Notes: generated by a model not told the origin, from the sequence alone. A stretch of DNA of 64,000 nucleotides from Thioclava sp. GXIMD2076 (GCF_037949795.1 NZ_CP149932.1:2097001-2161000), one strand, 5' to 3'. Shown: positions 1 to 9,619, numbered from the stretch's first letter. Made by a program: numbers and translations.

Positions 1-28
1 AGGACCTTTGCAACCCTAGGAGGATGTG

Positions 29-670
29 ATGGATGGTGATCTGAGTAAACTCGTCGAACTGAACCGCAAGCCTATGCATCTGTCCGGGATGCTGTTGGGG
101 CTTCGTGCATTGGAAGAAGCTTATGGCAGCCTCGAGCAGCATATGCTGCGCGATGACGGGGCCGCAATAACCCAAGCGCTCACGCATGGCGCGCGGCTGG
201 CGCGCAATAACCGTGCGGAGGCTGACCGCAGCTTGATCGATTGCCTGAGTGAATTGCGGAGCTGTCTGGACTATTATGGGCGCTATGTGCAGGGGCGTGT
301 GAGTATCGACCGGCTCCCGCGCTATATGCCTGGAAGTGAGGCGGCCGAATTTCTGGATCCGCTTCTGGTGAAAGCGGCGCCGATCCTCGTGATGACCGAT
401 TTTCAGGGGATACGGATGCAGGTCACGGCCCCTGATGGCAAGGTGATCTTTCTCTTTTATAAAGCCATTCAGGCCGTGCATGCGGATCTCTTCCATGTGC
501 ATCGTAATCTCGCCGATGCCTCGCGCCTGACACGACCACAGAAAGGCGTCTTGGTCGCGCCGGCTTTTGATGACAAGCTTCTGGAACAGGCCCACCTTAT
601 CCCGCATCTGGTATTGAGAAGCAGCCGTCCAGGAGAAACGCTATGCCGGTCCATGTCAGTGGCCATCTGA
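29..670 (+). CDS. Hypothetical protein upstream of ABM monooxygenase
   Basis: I do not recognise this family. The product is a soluble protein of about 213 residues with no signal peptide or membrane segment. An AGGAGG ribosome-binding site lies at 18-23, five bases before the ATG at 29; a GTG in the same frame at 26 is possible but too close to the site. The 3' end overlaps the next gene by 28 bp, which suggests one transcript and coupled translation. The window begins just upstream, so it may be a later gene of an operon that starts outside. Codon use looks like that of its neighbours. Confidence 0.7.
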   Translation: MDGDLSKLVELNRKPMHLSGMLLGLRALEEAYGSLEQHMLRDDGAAITQALTHGARLARNNRAEADRSLIDCLSELRSCLDYYGRYVQGRVSIDRLPRYMPGSEAAEFLDPLLVKAAPILVMTDFQGIRMQVTAPDGKVIFLFYKAIQAVHADLFHVHRNLADASRLTRPQKGVLVAPAFDDKLLEQAHLIPHLVLRSSRPGETLCRSMSVAI

Positions 671-918
671 TTTGCAAGAATAATAACGAGGCCGAGCTCG
701 TCAGACTTTATCTTCCCCAGCATCGGGCTTTGACACAGGCAGAACCCGGTTGTCTTCTTTTCGAGGTCGAGGAAACCGATGACCCTCTGATCTGGCGCGT
801 GAGCGAGAGTTTCATGGACCAGAAGGCGCTCGAAGCGCATCAAGCACGGTTGCTCCATTCGATCTGGGGCGAAAAGACCAGGAATATTGCCCGCGAGTAT
901 GATGTCATCCGGACCTGA
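643..918 (+). CDS. Antibiotic biosynthesis monooxygenase (ABM) family protein
   Basis: A 91-residue protein with the ABM ferredoxin-like fold pattern: an N-terminal beta strand (VSGHLICKNN), a middle EPGCLLFEVEE strand, and the W-R-V-S-E-S-F / A-L-E-A-H-Q pattern typical of putative quinol monooxygenases such as YgiN. ABM proteins act as small cofactor-free oxygenases or as haem-degradation-like enzymes; the substrate cannot be told here. An AGGAG site precedes the ATG by about 7 bases, inside the end of the upstream gene. A strong hairpin terminator follows the stop codon. Confidence 0.8.
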   Translation: MPVHVSGHLICKNNNEAELVRLYLPQHRALTQAEPGCLLFEVEETDDPLIWRVSESFMDQKALEAHQARLLHSIWGEKTRNIAREYDVIRT

Positions 919-947
919 TCCGGCGTATTCGATGGGCGGACATACGG

Positions 948-984
948 AAAACCCCACCTATCCATTTGGGATAGGTGGGGTTTT
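948..984. terminator. Bidirectional Rho-independent terminator
   Basis: A perfect 16-bp stem (948-963 with 969-984) closes a 5-base loop. It is flanked by A and T runs that form part of the stem, so it should end transcription from both the ABM gene and the converging livM gene. Confidence 0.9.
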
Positions 985-990
985 GTGCGT

Positions 991-2322
991 TTAGCGCTCC
1001 GGCAGAAGGCCTCTCGGGGCGAAGCGTAAGACCACAAGCAGGACAAGCCCCATAGCCAGATACCGCATCTGCGCCGCTGACTCGAGAAGATGGTCCTTCA
1101 ATGCGCCAGGCTCCATTCCCGAGGTCAGGAGTTGAAGCAGCTCCGGCCCCCAGGCTTCCGCCTTGATCCAGAGATACCAGACTAGGATCCCCCCCAGCAC
1201 GGCGCCCCAGTTGTTCCCGGAGCCGCCGAGGATCACCATCACCATGATGAGGAAGGTGAAGCGCAGCGGGTTGTAGGTGGCGGGCGTCAGCTGGCCATCG
1301 AGCGTCACCATCATCGCACCGGCAAAGCCGCAGATCGCCGAGCCGATGATGAAAATCTGCAGATGGCGTTTGGTTACGTTCTTGCCCATCGCGCTGGCGG
1401 CGACCTCGTTCTCGCGGATGGCGCGCATCATGCGCCCCCAAGGGGAATGGAGCGCGAGCTGTGTGCCAGCGACAAAGATGATCAGCACCACTGCGAAGAG
1501 TGCGAGATAGAGGAGCTTGACGAAAATCGTCGAGGCCAAAACCGGATCCATCCCGAAATCTGCCGCCCGTGCAACGAAATCAGCCGAGGCCTGCAAGTCG
1601 ATCTCCCGCGGGATGAAGAAGGGACGCGGGATACCGTTCACATTCATCACGCCTCGGTCGAGCCAGTTTTCGTTTTTCAGGACAGCGACGATGATCTCGG
1701 CGATCCCAAGGGTCGCGATGGCCAGATAGTCCGAGCGCAGCCCCAGCGCAGCCTTTCCGATGGCCCAGGCGGCGATGGCGGCCAGAAGCGCGCCTACAGG
1801 CCATGCCATAAGCACCGGCAGTCCGAGCCCGCCCAGATAGCCCTGTGCCGAAGGGTTGATCGCCTCGACCGCGCGGACGGCGGGATCGAATATGGCGCGG
1901 AACACGAAGAAGCCTACGATTAGAACGATGATTGTCGCAAGCCCCCGCACGCCTTTGCGAAGCTGCTTCCAGGTCTGGACCGAGAGGGCCAGAACGGCCA
2001 CGGCGATGGCCAGCGCCAGCAGCACTCGCCAGCCGCCTGCGCCCATCGCGCCTTGGGTGGCGGGCATCGAGATCAGCACAGGTGCAAGCCCGCCCAAGGC
2101 GATGAAGCCCATGGTTCCGGCATTGAACAGCCCCGCATAGCCCCATTGCAGGTTCAGCCCGAGCGCCATGATCGCGCTGATCACCCCCATATTCAGGATG
2201 ACGAGTGCCGCGTTCCAGCCCGAGGTGGCGGCTTCGATGCCGAACAGGACGAGAAGCGCCACAAACAGGAGGGGTGTGCGGAGCGCGCCGCCGGCTGCGC
2301 TCTCTGCTTGACGAGAACTCAT
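991..2322 (-). CDS. livM: Branched-chain amino acid ABC transporter permease LivM
   Basis: Inner-membrane permease of a LivFGHM importer. About ten hydrophobic segments are visible, together with the family motif G-Y-A-G-L-F-N-A-G near residue 64 and the cytoplasmic coupling region around S-D-Y-L-A-I-A-T-L-G-I-A-E near residue 198. At 443 residues it is somewhat longer than many LivM proteins because of an extra hydrophobic stretch around residues 100-180. Its ATG overlaps the livH stop by 4 bp, so the two permease subunits are translationally coupled. Last gene of the liv operon, ending at a bidirectional terminator. Confidence 0.93.
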   Translation of the reverse strand: MSSRQAESAAGGALRTPLLFVALLVLFGIEAATSGWNAALVILNMGVISAIMALGLNLQWGYAGLFNAGTMGFIALGGLAPVLISMPATQGAMGAGGWRVLLALAIAVAVLALSVQTWKQLRKGVRGLATIIVLIVGFFVFRAIFDPAVRAVEAINPSAQGYLGGLGLPVLMAWPVGALLAAIAAWAIGKAALGLRSDYLAIATLGIAEIIVAVLKNENWLDRGVMNVNGIPRPFFIPREIDLQASADFVARAADFGMDPVLASTIFVKLLYLALFAVVLIIFVAGTQLALHSPWGRMMRAIRENEVAASAMGKNVTKRHLQIFIIGSAICGFAGAMMVTLDGQLTPATYNPLRFTFLIMVMVILGGSGNNWGAVLGGILVWYLWIKAEAWGPELLQLLTSGMEPGALKDHLLESAAQMRYLAMGLVLLVVLRFAPRGLLPER

Positions 2323-3371
2323 ATCGATTTCCCCTTGAATAGGCCGGTCGGGCGGAAGATCAGCACCGCGATCAGGATGGTGAAACTGACGGCGAATTTA
2401 TAATCCGTCGAGAGGAGTTGCAGCAGGCCGCTCGGTTCCCAGCCGGGGATCAGGTATGTGGCGACCTTCTTCCACGCATAGGTCACGCCGATCTCGGAGA
2501 AGGCGATGATATAGCCGCCGACGATCGCCCCCATCGGATTACCGATGCCGCCAAGAATGGTGGCCGCGAAAATAGGGAGAAGGAGCTGGAAGTAGTTGAA
2601 CGCCTTGAAGGATTTATCAAGCCCGTAGAGCGTGCCCGCAATCGTGGCCAGCGCTGCGGTGATGATCCATGTGATCATGACGACGCGCTTGGGGTCAATG
2701 CCCGACAGAAGCGCCAGATCCTCGTTATCGGAGAAGGCCCGCATGGATTTACCGGCGCGGGTGCGGTTGAGGAACCAAAACAGTGCCACCATGACGATGA
2801 GAGCCGTCACGAAGGTGATCACCGAGCTTGCGCGGACGGCCAGAGGCTCGGCAAGCCCCGTGAGATCCTTGAACTGGCGGGCCGAGATCAGGAACCTCTC
2901 GCCGTCGGCAAAGCGGATCTCGTCCACACCGGAGACGGCGTCCTTGGCCCCGAGCACGGGCACCGACAGGACCGAGATCATGATCCGCGTCAGCGCGTTC
3001 ATGACGAACATCACACCGACGGAGACCATCACCATCACGACCGGCGTCGCACGGATCTTGCGGTAATGGGCATAGACGACGCGGTCCGTGGCCAGCGCCA
3101 GAGCTGCGGTCACGATGATCCCGATCGGCAGGGCCAGAAGGGCGGTCGGCAGCGGCCCGAGACCGATTCCGCCATCCTGCAACAACCATGTGACGAGAAT
3201 GGTGACACCGGTCCCGAAGGCCATCATGTCACCATGGGCGAAATTCGAGAAGCGTAGGATCGAGTAGACAAGCGTCACCCCGAGCGCGCCGAGCGCCAGT
3301 TGCGAGCCATAGGACAGCGCAGGTATGATGACGTAATTCGCAAGCGCGATAAATGCGTTGAGGGCTTCCAT
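2319..3371 (-). CDS. livH: Branched-chain amino acid ABC transporter permease LivH
   Basis: Second permease subunit of the LivFGHM-type importer, 350 residues with about eight to nine membrane segments. The F-S-N-F-A-H-G-D-M-M-A-F-G motif near residue 42 and the I-L-G-G-I-G-N-P-M-G-A segment near residue 273 are characteristic of LivH. It forms the membrane pore with LivM and is energised by LivG and LivF. The start overlaps the stop of the upstream small exported-protein gene by one base (TAATG), so expression of the two is coupled. Confidence 0.93.
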   Translation of the reverse strand: MEALNAFIALANYVIIPALSYGSQLALGALGVTLVYSILRFSNFAHGDMMAFGTGVTILVTWLLQDGGIGLGPLPTALLALPIGIIVTAALALATDRVVYAHYRKIRATPVVMVMVSVGVMFVMNALTRIMISVLSVPVLGAKDAVSGVDEIRFADGERFLISARQFKDLTGLAEPLAVRASSVITFVTALIVMVALFWFLNRTRAGKSMRAFSDNEDLALLSGIDPKRVVMITWIITAALATIAGTLYGLDKSFKAFNYFQLLLPIFAATILGGIGNPMGAIVGGYIIAFSEIGVTYAWKKVATYLIPGWEPSGLLQLLSTDYKFAVSFTILIAVLIFRPTGLFKGKSI

Positions 3372-3727
3372 TAAACCGGTTCCTCACAAGTTCCGTGCAA
3401 TGTCTCGGCGGGCAGGCCCATGCCGGACACGTGATAGGTGGCCGCCGTATCGGGGGCGACCTTGTCGCGCGCCTCGATTGTGATGGTGGCCTCGAGATCC
3501 ATGACGCCGATGGGCGCGACGGTGATCCGGTCCTCGCTGCGCGAAATGCGGGCCGTGACCGGCTGCGGGAAGCGCTGGGTATCGAGCCATTCGAACCCCT
3601 CACCGCCGTCTTGGCGGATAGTGATCTGGAGGTCGTCGAATGTGCAGATCAGCACCGTATCGTGGCGTCCTTCGGCCTGTGCTGCGCCGGCGCTCAGGGC
3701 CAAACCGAGAGCAATAAGTCGTTTCAT
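3371..3727 (-). CDS. Small exported protein inside the liv operon
   Basis: A 118-residue protein with a clear Sec signal peptide (positively charged K-R, hydrophobic core, A-A-Q-A cleavage site near residue 18). The mature part has two cysteines (in I-C-T-F and G-T-C-E), which could pair in the periplasm. I do not recognise the family. It sits three bases after livF and directly overlaps livH, so it is an integral operon member rather than a stray gene. A periplasmic role linked to the importer is an inference from position only. Confidence 0.75.
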   Translation of the reverse strand: MKRLIALGLALSAGAAQAEGRHDTVLICTFDDLQITIRQDGGEGFEWLDTQRFPQPVTARISRSEDRITVAPIGVMDLEATITIEARDKVAPDTAATYHVSGMGLPAETLHGTCEEPV

Positions 3728-3730
3728 CGC

Positions 3731-4435
3731 TCAGCCCCCCAAGAAGGTGCGGCGGACCTCGGGATCTGCCAGAAGTGCCGGGCCGGTATCGGTATAGGCA
3801 TTGGCACCTTGCACCAGGACATAGCCGATATCGGCGATTTCAAGGGCTTGGCGGGCATTCTGCTCGACCATCAGGATCGAGATACCCGTGCGGGCCACAT
3901 CGATGATGCGGTCGAACAGCTCGTCCATCACGATGGGGCTGACGCCCGCCGTGGGCTCATCGAGCATCAGGAGCTTGGGCTTTGTCATCAGCGCGCGGCC
4001 CACGGCCACCTGCTGGCGTTGTCCGCCCGACAACTCGCCCGCATTCTGGCGGCGTTTTTCGCGCAGGATCGGGAAAAGATCATAGATCTGTTCGATGGTC
4101 TGGCGGAAATCATCGCGGCGGGTAAAGGCCCCCATCTCGAGATTTTCCTCGACACTCATCGTCGGGAAGACGTTATTGACCTGCGGCACGAATCCCATAC
4201 CACGGCCTACGCGGTCTTGCGGGGTGAGGCTGGTGATATCGTCGCCATCAAGCGTGACAGTGCCGCCACGCAGGGGCAGCATGCCAAAGACCGCCTTCAT
4301 CGCGGTCGATTTTCCGGCCCCATTGGGGCCCACGATCACGGCGATCTGGCCTTTCTCGACGTTCAGTGTGCAGCCATGCAGAATATCTGCCTTGCCATAG
4401 CCGCCGGTCATCTCGGATGCAGAGAGAAAGCTCAT
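3731..4435 (-). CDS. livF: Branched-chain amino acid ABC transporter ATP-binding protein LivF
   Basis: ATPase subunit of 234 residues. Walker A G-P-N-G-A-G-K-S-T lies near residue 37, the signature E-L-S-G-G-Q near residue 134, Walker B L-L-M-L-D-E-P near residue 155 and the switch histidine region near residue 190. It couples ATP hydrolysis to transport through LivH and LivM. The start overlaps the end of livG by 4 bp. Length and motif order match LivF. Confidence 0.94.
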   Translation of the reverse strand: MSFLSASEMTGGYGKADILHGCTLNVEKGQIAVIVGPNGAGKSTAMKAVFGMLPLRGGTVTLDGDDITSLTPQDRVGRGMGFVPQVNNVFPTMSVEENLEMGAFTRRDDFRQTIEQIYDLFPILREKRRQNAGELSGGQRQQVAVGRALMTKPKLLMLDEPTAGVSPIVMDELFDRIIDVARTGISILMVEQNARQALEIADIGYVLVQGANAYTDTGPALLADPEVRRTFLGG

Positions 4436-5223
4436 TGTGCCTCCGTGGCCGCAGCCGCTTTGTTCTTCAGGCCGGTGCCCAGATAGGCCTCGATGACCGC
4501 CTCGTTTTGCATGATCGTATCGGGCGCACCGGTGGCCAGCATTTTGCCCTCAGCCATTACGATCACCGGATCACAGAGCCGACCGATGAAATCCATATCA
4601 TGCTCGATGACGCAGAAGGTGTAGCCGCGTTCTTTATTGAGGCGCACAATGGCATCTCCGATCGTGTTGAGAAGGGTGCGGTTTACACCGGCGCCCACCT
4701 CGTCGAGGAAGACGATCTTGGCATCGACCATCATCGTGCGACCAAGTTCGAGCAATTTCTTCTGCCCGCCCGAGAGGTTGCCGGCCTTCTCATCTGCCAC
4801 GTGGCTGATCGTCAGGAAGTCGAGCACTTCATCAGCACGGCGGCGCAGCTCGGCTTCTTCTTCTCGGATACGCTTGCGCTGGAAGAGTGCCGAGAAAAGG
4901 GTCTCGCCGCTCTGGTCCGCGGGCACCATCATGAGGTTCTCGCGCACGGTGAGCGACGGGAATTCATGTGCAATCTGAAATGTCCGCAGCAAGCCCTTGT
5001 GGAACAATGCATCGGGCGAGAGACCAGTAATCTCTTGCCCGTCCAGGAAGACCTGCCCGGATGTTGGCTTATGAACACCGGCGATCACATTGAACAGTGT
5101 GGATTTTCCGGCACCATTAGGCCCGATCAGGCCGGTGATCGACCCTTTCGCAATCTCGAGCGACACGCCATCGACAGCATGGAAACCGCCGAAGCTTTTC
5201 TTCAGGTTTTCAACCCTTATCAT
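4432..5223 (-). CDS. livG: Branched-chain amino acid ABC transporter ATP-binding protein LivG
   Basis: ATPase subunit of 263 residues with Walker A G-P-N-G-A-G-K-S-T near residue 35, signature N-L-S-G-G-Q and Walker B I-V-F-L-D-E. The residues after the catalytic Glu are V-G-A-G rather than the more usual P-A-A-G, a conservative variation. The ribosome-binding site is weak. It is the first gene after a hairpin that separates it from the binding-protein gene, so its expression may be set lower than that of the binding protein. Confidence 0.94.
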   Translation of the reverse strand: MIRVENLKKSFGGFHAVDGVSLEIAKGSITGLIGPNGAGKSTLFNVIAGVHKPTSGQVFLDGQEITGLSPDALFHKGLLRTFQIAHEFPSLTVRENLMMVPADQSGETLFSALFQRKRIREEEAELRRRADEVLDFLTISHVADEKAGNLSGGQKKLLELGRTMMVDAKIVFLDEVGAGVNRTLLNTIGDAIVRLNKERGYTFCVIEHDMDFIGRLCDPVIVMAEGKMLATGAPDTIMQNEAVIEAYLGTGLKNKAAAATEAQ

Positions 5224-5280
5224 TTTTTATCCCGTTTGTTGCTCGCACCGGACCTATTTCCCCTGATCCGGGTGCGACGG

Positions 5281-5311
5281 AAAACAGCCCGGAATCCTGC
5301 TCCGGGCTGTT
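5281..5311 (-). terminator. Terminator or attenuator between binding-protein gene and livG
   Basis: An 11-bp stem (5283-5293 with 5301-5311) with a 7-base loop. On the minus strand it is followed by a TTTT run. It lies just after the binding-protein stop codon and about 60 bases before livG. Partial read-through would give the usual excess of binding protein over membrane and ATPase subunits. Confidence 0.8.
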
Positions 5312-5329
5312 CGTTGGATGTCGGCAGGC

Positions 5330-6514
5330 TTAGCGGTATTTGACCGTCTCGATTTTGCCGTCCTTGATTTCGACCTCGCGGAAAGTGCCCGCAGATTCGC
5401 CGCCGTTGATGAAGTTCACCGAGGAGGCACCATCATAATCGATGGCCTTGCCTTCGGCGATCAGATCAAGCGCGTGACCCAGCTGGCCGGGAAGGATCTT
5501 CTCGCCCGGACCATTGGCGATGCCCATGATCTTTTCTTTATAGATGCTCGGATCGGTCGATTTCGCTTCGGCCATAGCCAGCATGATTAGAGCTGCCGCA
5601 TCGTAGGATTCGCCGGAATAGACCTGATTGCCGTCAAAGCCCGCAGCCGTGGCCATCTCGAGGAACTTGTCCTTGCCCTCGCCTTCCGAGGACGGGATCT
5701 GGCCGAAGGAGTCATCAAGCTCGTCGCCGAAATTCTGTTCGAGTGCGGAGGCCACCATCCCATCGGGGAGCACGAATGTGTCGAAGGCACCTGCATCCAG
5801 TGCGCCGCGAAGGATACCCGATCCGCCCTGATCGACATAGCCGGCCACGACAAGTGCATCGCCACCAGCCGAGGCAAGCGCGCCGACTTCGGCAGAATAA
5901 TCGCCTTTGCCATCCTCATGTGCTGCCGAAATGGTGACGGTGCCGCCTTTCTCCTCGAAGGCCTTCTGGAAGCTATCGGCCAGACCTTTGCCATAGTCAT
6001 TGTTGGTATAGGTCAGCGCGACGGATTTGATGTCATGCTCGAGAATGATGTCGGCCATGACATCGCCCTGCCGTGCATCGGACGGCGCGGTGCGGAAGAA
6101 CAGCCCGTCATCATCCATGGTGGAGAGCGCAGGCGAGGTGGCCGAGGGCGAGATCATGACGATTCCGTTGGCCATCGCGACGTTTTGCAGCACGGCGGTG
6201 GTTGCGCCCGAGCACATCGCCCCGAAGATCCCCTTCACGCCCTCGGCGGTGATCAGGCGTTCGGCGGCAGAGGTGGCCGCGCCGGCATCGATACAGGTCG
6301 AATCGCCGCGCACCGGTGTAACGGTCGAGCCATCCATGAATTTTCCGCTATCGCTGACTTCCTTCATCGCCAGCTCGGCCCCCGAGGCCATGCCGGGCGC
6401 GAGCGATTCAAGCGGGCCGGTGAAGCCGAGAAGGACGCCGATTTTGACGTCATCGGCAAGCGCGGCGGTGCCGGTCATGGCGATTGCCGTCGATACCAGA
6501 AGAAGGTTGCGCAT
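5330..6514 (-). CDS. ABC transporter periplasmic amino-acid-binding protein (LivJ/LivK type)
   Basis: Periplasmic substrate-binding protein of 394 residues from the ATG at 6514. That start is preferred because it gives an ideal Sec signal peptide (M-R-N-L-L-L-V, hydrophobic core, A-L-A cleavage) and is preceded by a GGGGAG site; an upstream frame start at 6550 would spoil the signal. The mature protein has the Peripla_BP_6 pattern, with V-K-I-G-V-L-L-G-F-T-G at its N-terminus and a Y-T-N-N-D-Y-G-K-G segment near residue 180. First gene of the liv operon; the ligand is probably a branched-chain or related amino acid, but the exact one is unknown. Confidence 0.9.
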   Translation of the reverse strand: MRNLLLVSTAIAMTGTAALADDVKIGVLLGFTGPLESLAPGMASGAELAMKEVSDSGKFMDGSTVTPVRGDSTCIDAGAATSAAERLITAEGVKGIFGAMCSGATTAVLQNVAMANGIVMISPSATSPALSTMDDDGLFFRTAPSDARQGDVMADIILEHDIKSVALTYTNNDYGKGLADSFQKAFEEKGGTVTISAAHEDGKGDYSAEVGALASAGGDALVVAGYVDQGGSGILRGALDAGAFDTFVLPDGMVASALEQNFGDELDDSFGQIPSSEGEGKDKFLEMATAAGFDGNQVYSGESYDAAALIMLAMAEAKSTDPSIYKEKIMGIANGPGEKILPGQLGHALDLIAEGKAIDYDGASSVNFINGGESAGTFREVEIKDGKIETVKYR

Positions 6515-6717
6515 TAGAGTTCTCCCCTGAACGTGTTCTAATTTGATCATCAGGTTAAAAGGGAAGTCTGCCGAAGGGAAGCGCGAGTTTTGGCCTTTAT
6601 GGGTGAATATTCACATCTTTAAATGGTTGCATTAAAAACGGGCAAATGACATCGGGCTGGCTTTTATTAAACAGAAAAAAACTTTAAATATTAGTGCTCT
6701 AAAGGTCGATATTTATC

Positions 6718-7842
6718 TTATTTCTCATCTTCCGGTTCGGCATCGAATTCCCAGTCCATATCGATGGGCAGTTCCTCGACCATTGCCATTTCTTCGTCGG
6801 GCATCGCCTCCAGCGGGGCGCCACCGGAGGCACCGCGTTCGCGGTACGGCGTAGTCTGGTAATGGGCACGGTAGCATTTCGAGAAATGCGAGGGCGAGGC
6901 GAACCCGCAGGCCAGCGCCACATTGATCACAGACATTTCGGTCTGCATCAGGAGCGCACGGGCCTTCTGTAGCCGCAACTCCATATAGTAACGCTTCGGG
7001 CTCCGGTCGAGATACCGGCGGAACAGGCGTTCCAGCTGCCGCGTGGACATGCCGACTTCAGTGGCCAGTTTGGCAGGCGAGATCGGCTCCTCGATATTCG
7101 CTTCCATCCGCCCGATCACCTGCGCAAGCTTGGGATGACGGACCCCGATGCGCGTTGGAATGGAGAGCCGCTGACTGTCTTTTTCCGTTCGGATAGAAGT
7201 ATATATCAGCTGATCTGCAACCGTGTTGGCAAGTGCCTCGCCATGATCGCGCGCCACGATCCGCAGCATGAGATCGAGCGCCGCAGTCCCGCCGGCCGAA
7301 CTCATCCGGTTGCCATCGATCACATAAACGGACTTGGCCAGGTCTACCTCGTCGAATTCCTCGATGAAGGCGTCGTGGTTTTCCCAGTGGATGGTGGCGC
7401 GGCGTTCATCAAGGAGGCCCGCTTCGGCCAGCGCCCACGCGCCGGTGCAGAGCCCGCCGACGACGCCGCCCTTGCGTGCCTCGCGCCGGAGCCAGCTGAT
7501 CACCGGTTTCGTGGTGGCCTCGATCACATCGATCCCGCCACAGACGATGATGGTATCCTCGCGCTGCAATTCGGTCAGTCCCATATGGACATTGATCTCG
7601 ACGCGGCTCGAGCTTTGCACCGTCGTGCCGCTCTCGGAGGCAAGCACCCATTCATAGAGCGGCTGGCCGGAGATCTGGTTTGCCAGACGCAGCGGCTCGA
7701 GCGCGCTGGTGAATGCCATGAGCGTAAAACGGTCAAGCAACAGAAAAACCACCCGCTTCGCGCGGATTTGCACAGGAAGGCGCTGGGAGCCATAGGAGGG
7801 GGCGGGCCGGGCCGTAAGTCTTTTCGGGGTGGTTTTGCGCAT
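6718..7842 (-). CDS. GlxA-type transcriptional regulator (DJ-1/PfpI domain plus AraC HTH)
   Basis: An N-terminal DJ-1/PfpI-like domain, with G-G-I-D-V-I and a G-L-C-T-G-A-W nucleophile-elbow-like turn, is followed by a C-terminal AraC/XylS helix-turn-helix of about 100 residues (M-S-T-R-Q-L-E-R-L-F-R-R-Y and F-A-S-P-S-H-F-S-K-C-Y). Relatives control amino-acid or quaternary-amine catabolism. The start is uncertain: ATG at 7842 gives about 374 residues, GTG at 7851 or TTG at 7878 would lengthen it, and no good ribosome-binding site settles it. It lies upstream of the liv operon in the same direction and could regulate it, which is inference. Confidence 0.85.
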   Translation of the reverse strand: MRKTTPKRLTARPAPSYGSQRLPVQIRAKRVVFLLLDRFTLMAFTSALEPLRLANQISGQPLYEWVLASESGTTVQSSSRVEINVHMGLTELQREDTIIVCGGIDVIEATTKPVISWLRREARKGGVVGGLCTGAWALAEAGLLDERRATIHWENHDAFIEEFDEVDLAKSVYVIDGNRMSSAGGTAALDLMLRIVARDHGEALANTVADQLIYTSIRTEKDSQRLSIPTRIGVRHPKLAQVIGRMEANIEEPISPAKLATEVGMSTRQLERLFRRYLDRSPKRYYMELRLQKARALLMQTEMSVINVALACGFASPSHFSKCYRAHYQTTPYRERGASGGAPLEAMPDEEMAMVEELPIDMDWEFDAEPEDEK

Positions 7843-8057
7843 CTCACACACATCAATCTTTGATGGCCTCCGACCCAATCACCGATAGCCGGAGGCCGCA
7901 AGAGAAAGCTCGGTGTTAGCGCGTAGCAAATCGGCAGCAAGGTGCCGTTTTTGTTATCACAGCCTAAACTTTGTGCAGCAGGATAAAATCTGTTTGTTGT
8001 TAGCGCTGTCCGGCCTATAAAGCGGCCCTGAATTACGACGCCTGAATGGAGGAACTG

Positions 8058-9431
8058 ATGGCTCAGAGTTGGAAAAAGTCGGACTGGCGCGCGAAACCGC
8101 GGGTGCAGATGCCCGACTATCCCGACGCCGCGGCGTTAAACGCTGTCGAACAGTCACTGTCGCGGATGCCTCCTCTGGTTTTTGCGGGCGAGGCACGTCG
8201 TCTGCGTGACGAGTTGGCACGGGCCTCGCGTGGCGAGGCCTTCCTGCTGCAGGGCGGGGATTGCGCGGAAAGTTTTGCCGAATTCGGCGCAGACAATATC
8301 CGTGACACATTCAAGGTCATGTTGCAGATGGCCATCGTCCTGACTTGGGGGGCGAAGGTTCCGGTGGTCAAGGTCGGGCGTATGGCTGGCCAGTTTGCCA
8401 AGCCGCGTTCTGCCCCAACCGAGACGCTCGACGGGGTCGAACTGCCGAGCTATCGCGGCGATATCATCAACGGGTTCGATTTCACCGAGGCCGCACGCGT
8501 GCCCGATCCGAACCGGATGCTTCAGGCCTATACGCAAGCGGCCGCCTCGCTTAACCTTTTGCGGGCTTTCTCGACCGGTGGTTATGCCGATATCCATCGT
8601 GTGCATGGCTGGATCACCAGCTTCACCGATGAGGAAAAAGCCGCGAAATACCGCGTTCTGGCTGACCGGATCACCGAGGCGATGGATTTCATGGCCGCCG
8701 CTGGCGTGACCTCCGAAACCGCGCCCGAGCTGAAAGCGGTCGATTTCTACACCTCGCACGAGGCGCTGCTGCTGGAATATGAAGAAGCCTTGTGCCGGAC
8801 CGATACCACGACCGGCCTGCCGGTGGCGGGCTCGGGTCATATGATCTGGATCGGCGACCGCACCCGTCAGCCGGATGGCGCACATGTTGCCTTCTGTCAG
8901 GGGGTCCAGAACCCGATCGGGCTGAAATGCGGTCCCTCGACCACGGTCGAAGATCTCAAGGTGCTGATGGCCAAACTTAACCCGCATAACGAGGCCGGTC
9001 GTCTCACGCTGATCGCGCGTTTTGGCGCGGGCAAGGTGGGCGAGCATCTGCCGCGTCTCGTGCGTGCGGTGCAAGAAGAGGGCGCCAATGTGCTCTGGTC
9101 CTGTGACCCGATGCACGGCAATACCATCAAATCGGCGAGTGGCTACAAGACACGTCCGTTTGAATCGGTGCTGCAGGAGGTGCGCGAGTTCTTTGCCGTT
9201 CATAATGCGGAGGGCACGATCCCGGGCGGTGTGCATTTCGAGATGACCGGCAAGGATGTGACCGAATGCACCGGCGGTTTGCGCGCGGTGTCGGACGAGG
9301 ATCTGTCGAGCCGCTACCATACCGCCTGCGATCCGCGTCTCAACGCGAACCAAGCGCTGGAGCTGGCCTTCCTTGTGGCGGAAGAGCTGCAGAACCGCCG
9401 CAGCCAGCAACGCGCCGTCAGCAATCTCTGA
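8058..9431 (+). CDS. 3-deoxy-7-phosphoheptulonate synthase, class II
   Basis: First enzyme of the shikimate pathway, condensing phosphoenolpyruvate with erythrose 4-phosphate. The plant/actinobacterial class II form is identified by W-R-A-K-P near the N-terminus, [10 protein letters not shown] near residue 68 (the Cys is a metal ligand), the [12 protein letters not shown] segment, C-D-P-M-H-G-N and [12 protein letters not shown]. Length of 457 residues is normal. The ATG at 8058 is preferred over 8046 because the GGAGGA at 8048-8053 overlaps the earlier ATG and is ideally spaced for the later one. Monocistronic, with a terminator downstream. Often named aroG or aroF. Confidence 0.95.
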   Translation: MAQSWKKSDWRAKPRVQMPDYPDAAALNAVEQSLSRMPPLVFAGEARRLRDELARASRGEAFLLQGGDCAESFAEFGADNIRDTFKVMLQMAIVLTWGAKVPVVKVGRMAGQFAKPRSAPTETLDGVELPSYRGDIINGFDFTEAARVPDPNRMLQAYTQAAASLNLLRAFSTGGYADIHRVHGWITSFTDEEKAAKYRVLADRITEAMDFMAAAGVTSETAPELKAVDFYTSHEALLLEYEEALCRTDTTTGLPVAGSGHMIWIGDRTRQPDGAHVAFCQGVQNPIGLKCGPSTTVEDLKVLMAKLNPHNEAGRLTLIARFGAGKVGEHLPRLVRAVQEEGANVLWSCDPMHGNTIKSASGYKTRPFESVLQEVREFFAVHNAEGTIPGGVHFEMTGKDVTECTGGLRAVSDEDLSSRYHTACDPRLNANQALELAFLVAEELQNRRSQQRAVSNL

Positions 9432-9460
9432 TTGTTGTTTGCGCCGTATATCGAGACCGG

Positions 9461-9486
9461 GAAGGGGGGCTCTGGCCCCCTTTTCC
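9461..9486 (+). terminator. Rho-independent terminator of DAHP synthase
   Basis: A G-rich/C-rich stem (9462-9468 with 9476-9482) with a 7-base loop and a TTTT tail, about 30 bases after the DAHP synthase stop codon. Confidence 0.75.
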
Positions 9487-9619
9487 ATGCGCCGTGCAAA
9501 ACCGCTGGCCCCAAATGGTCGAAGCCCCTCCGCATTCTGCGTCAGGGCTTCGCTTCATTCTGAAGATATCTGAGTGACCAGGCGCTTTAGCGAGACCGCA
9601 AGGGGCGCCACCCCGGGTA

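Noticed and set aside
2418..3257. Plus-strand frame of 279 codons opposite livH
   Set aside because: Extremely Asp/His/Arg-rich antisense frame, no ribosome-binding site, covered by livH.
8154..9488. Minus-strand frame of 444 codons opposite DAHP synthase
   Set aside because: Shadow of a recognised enzyme gene; starts in the terminator.
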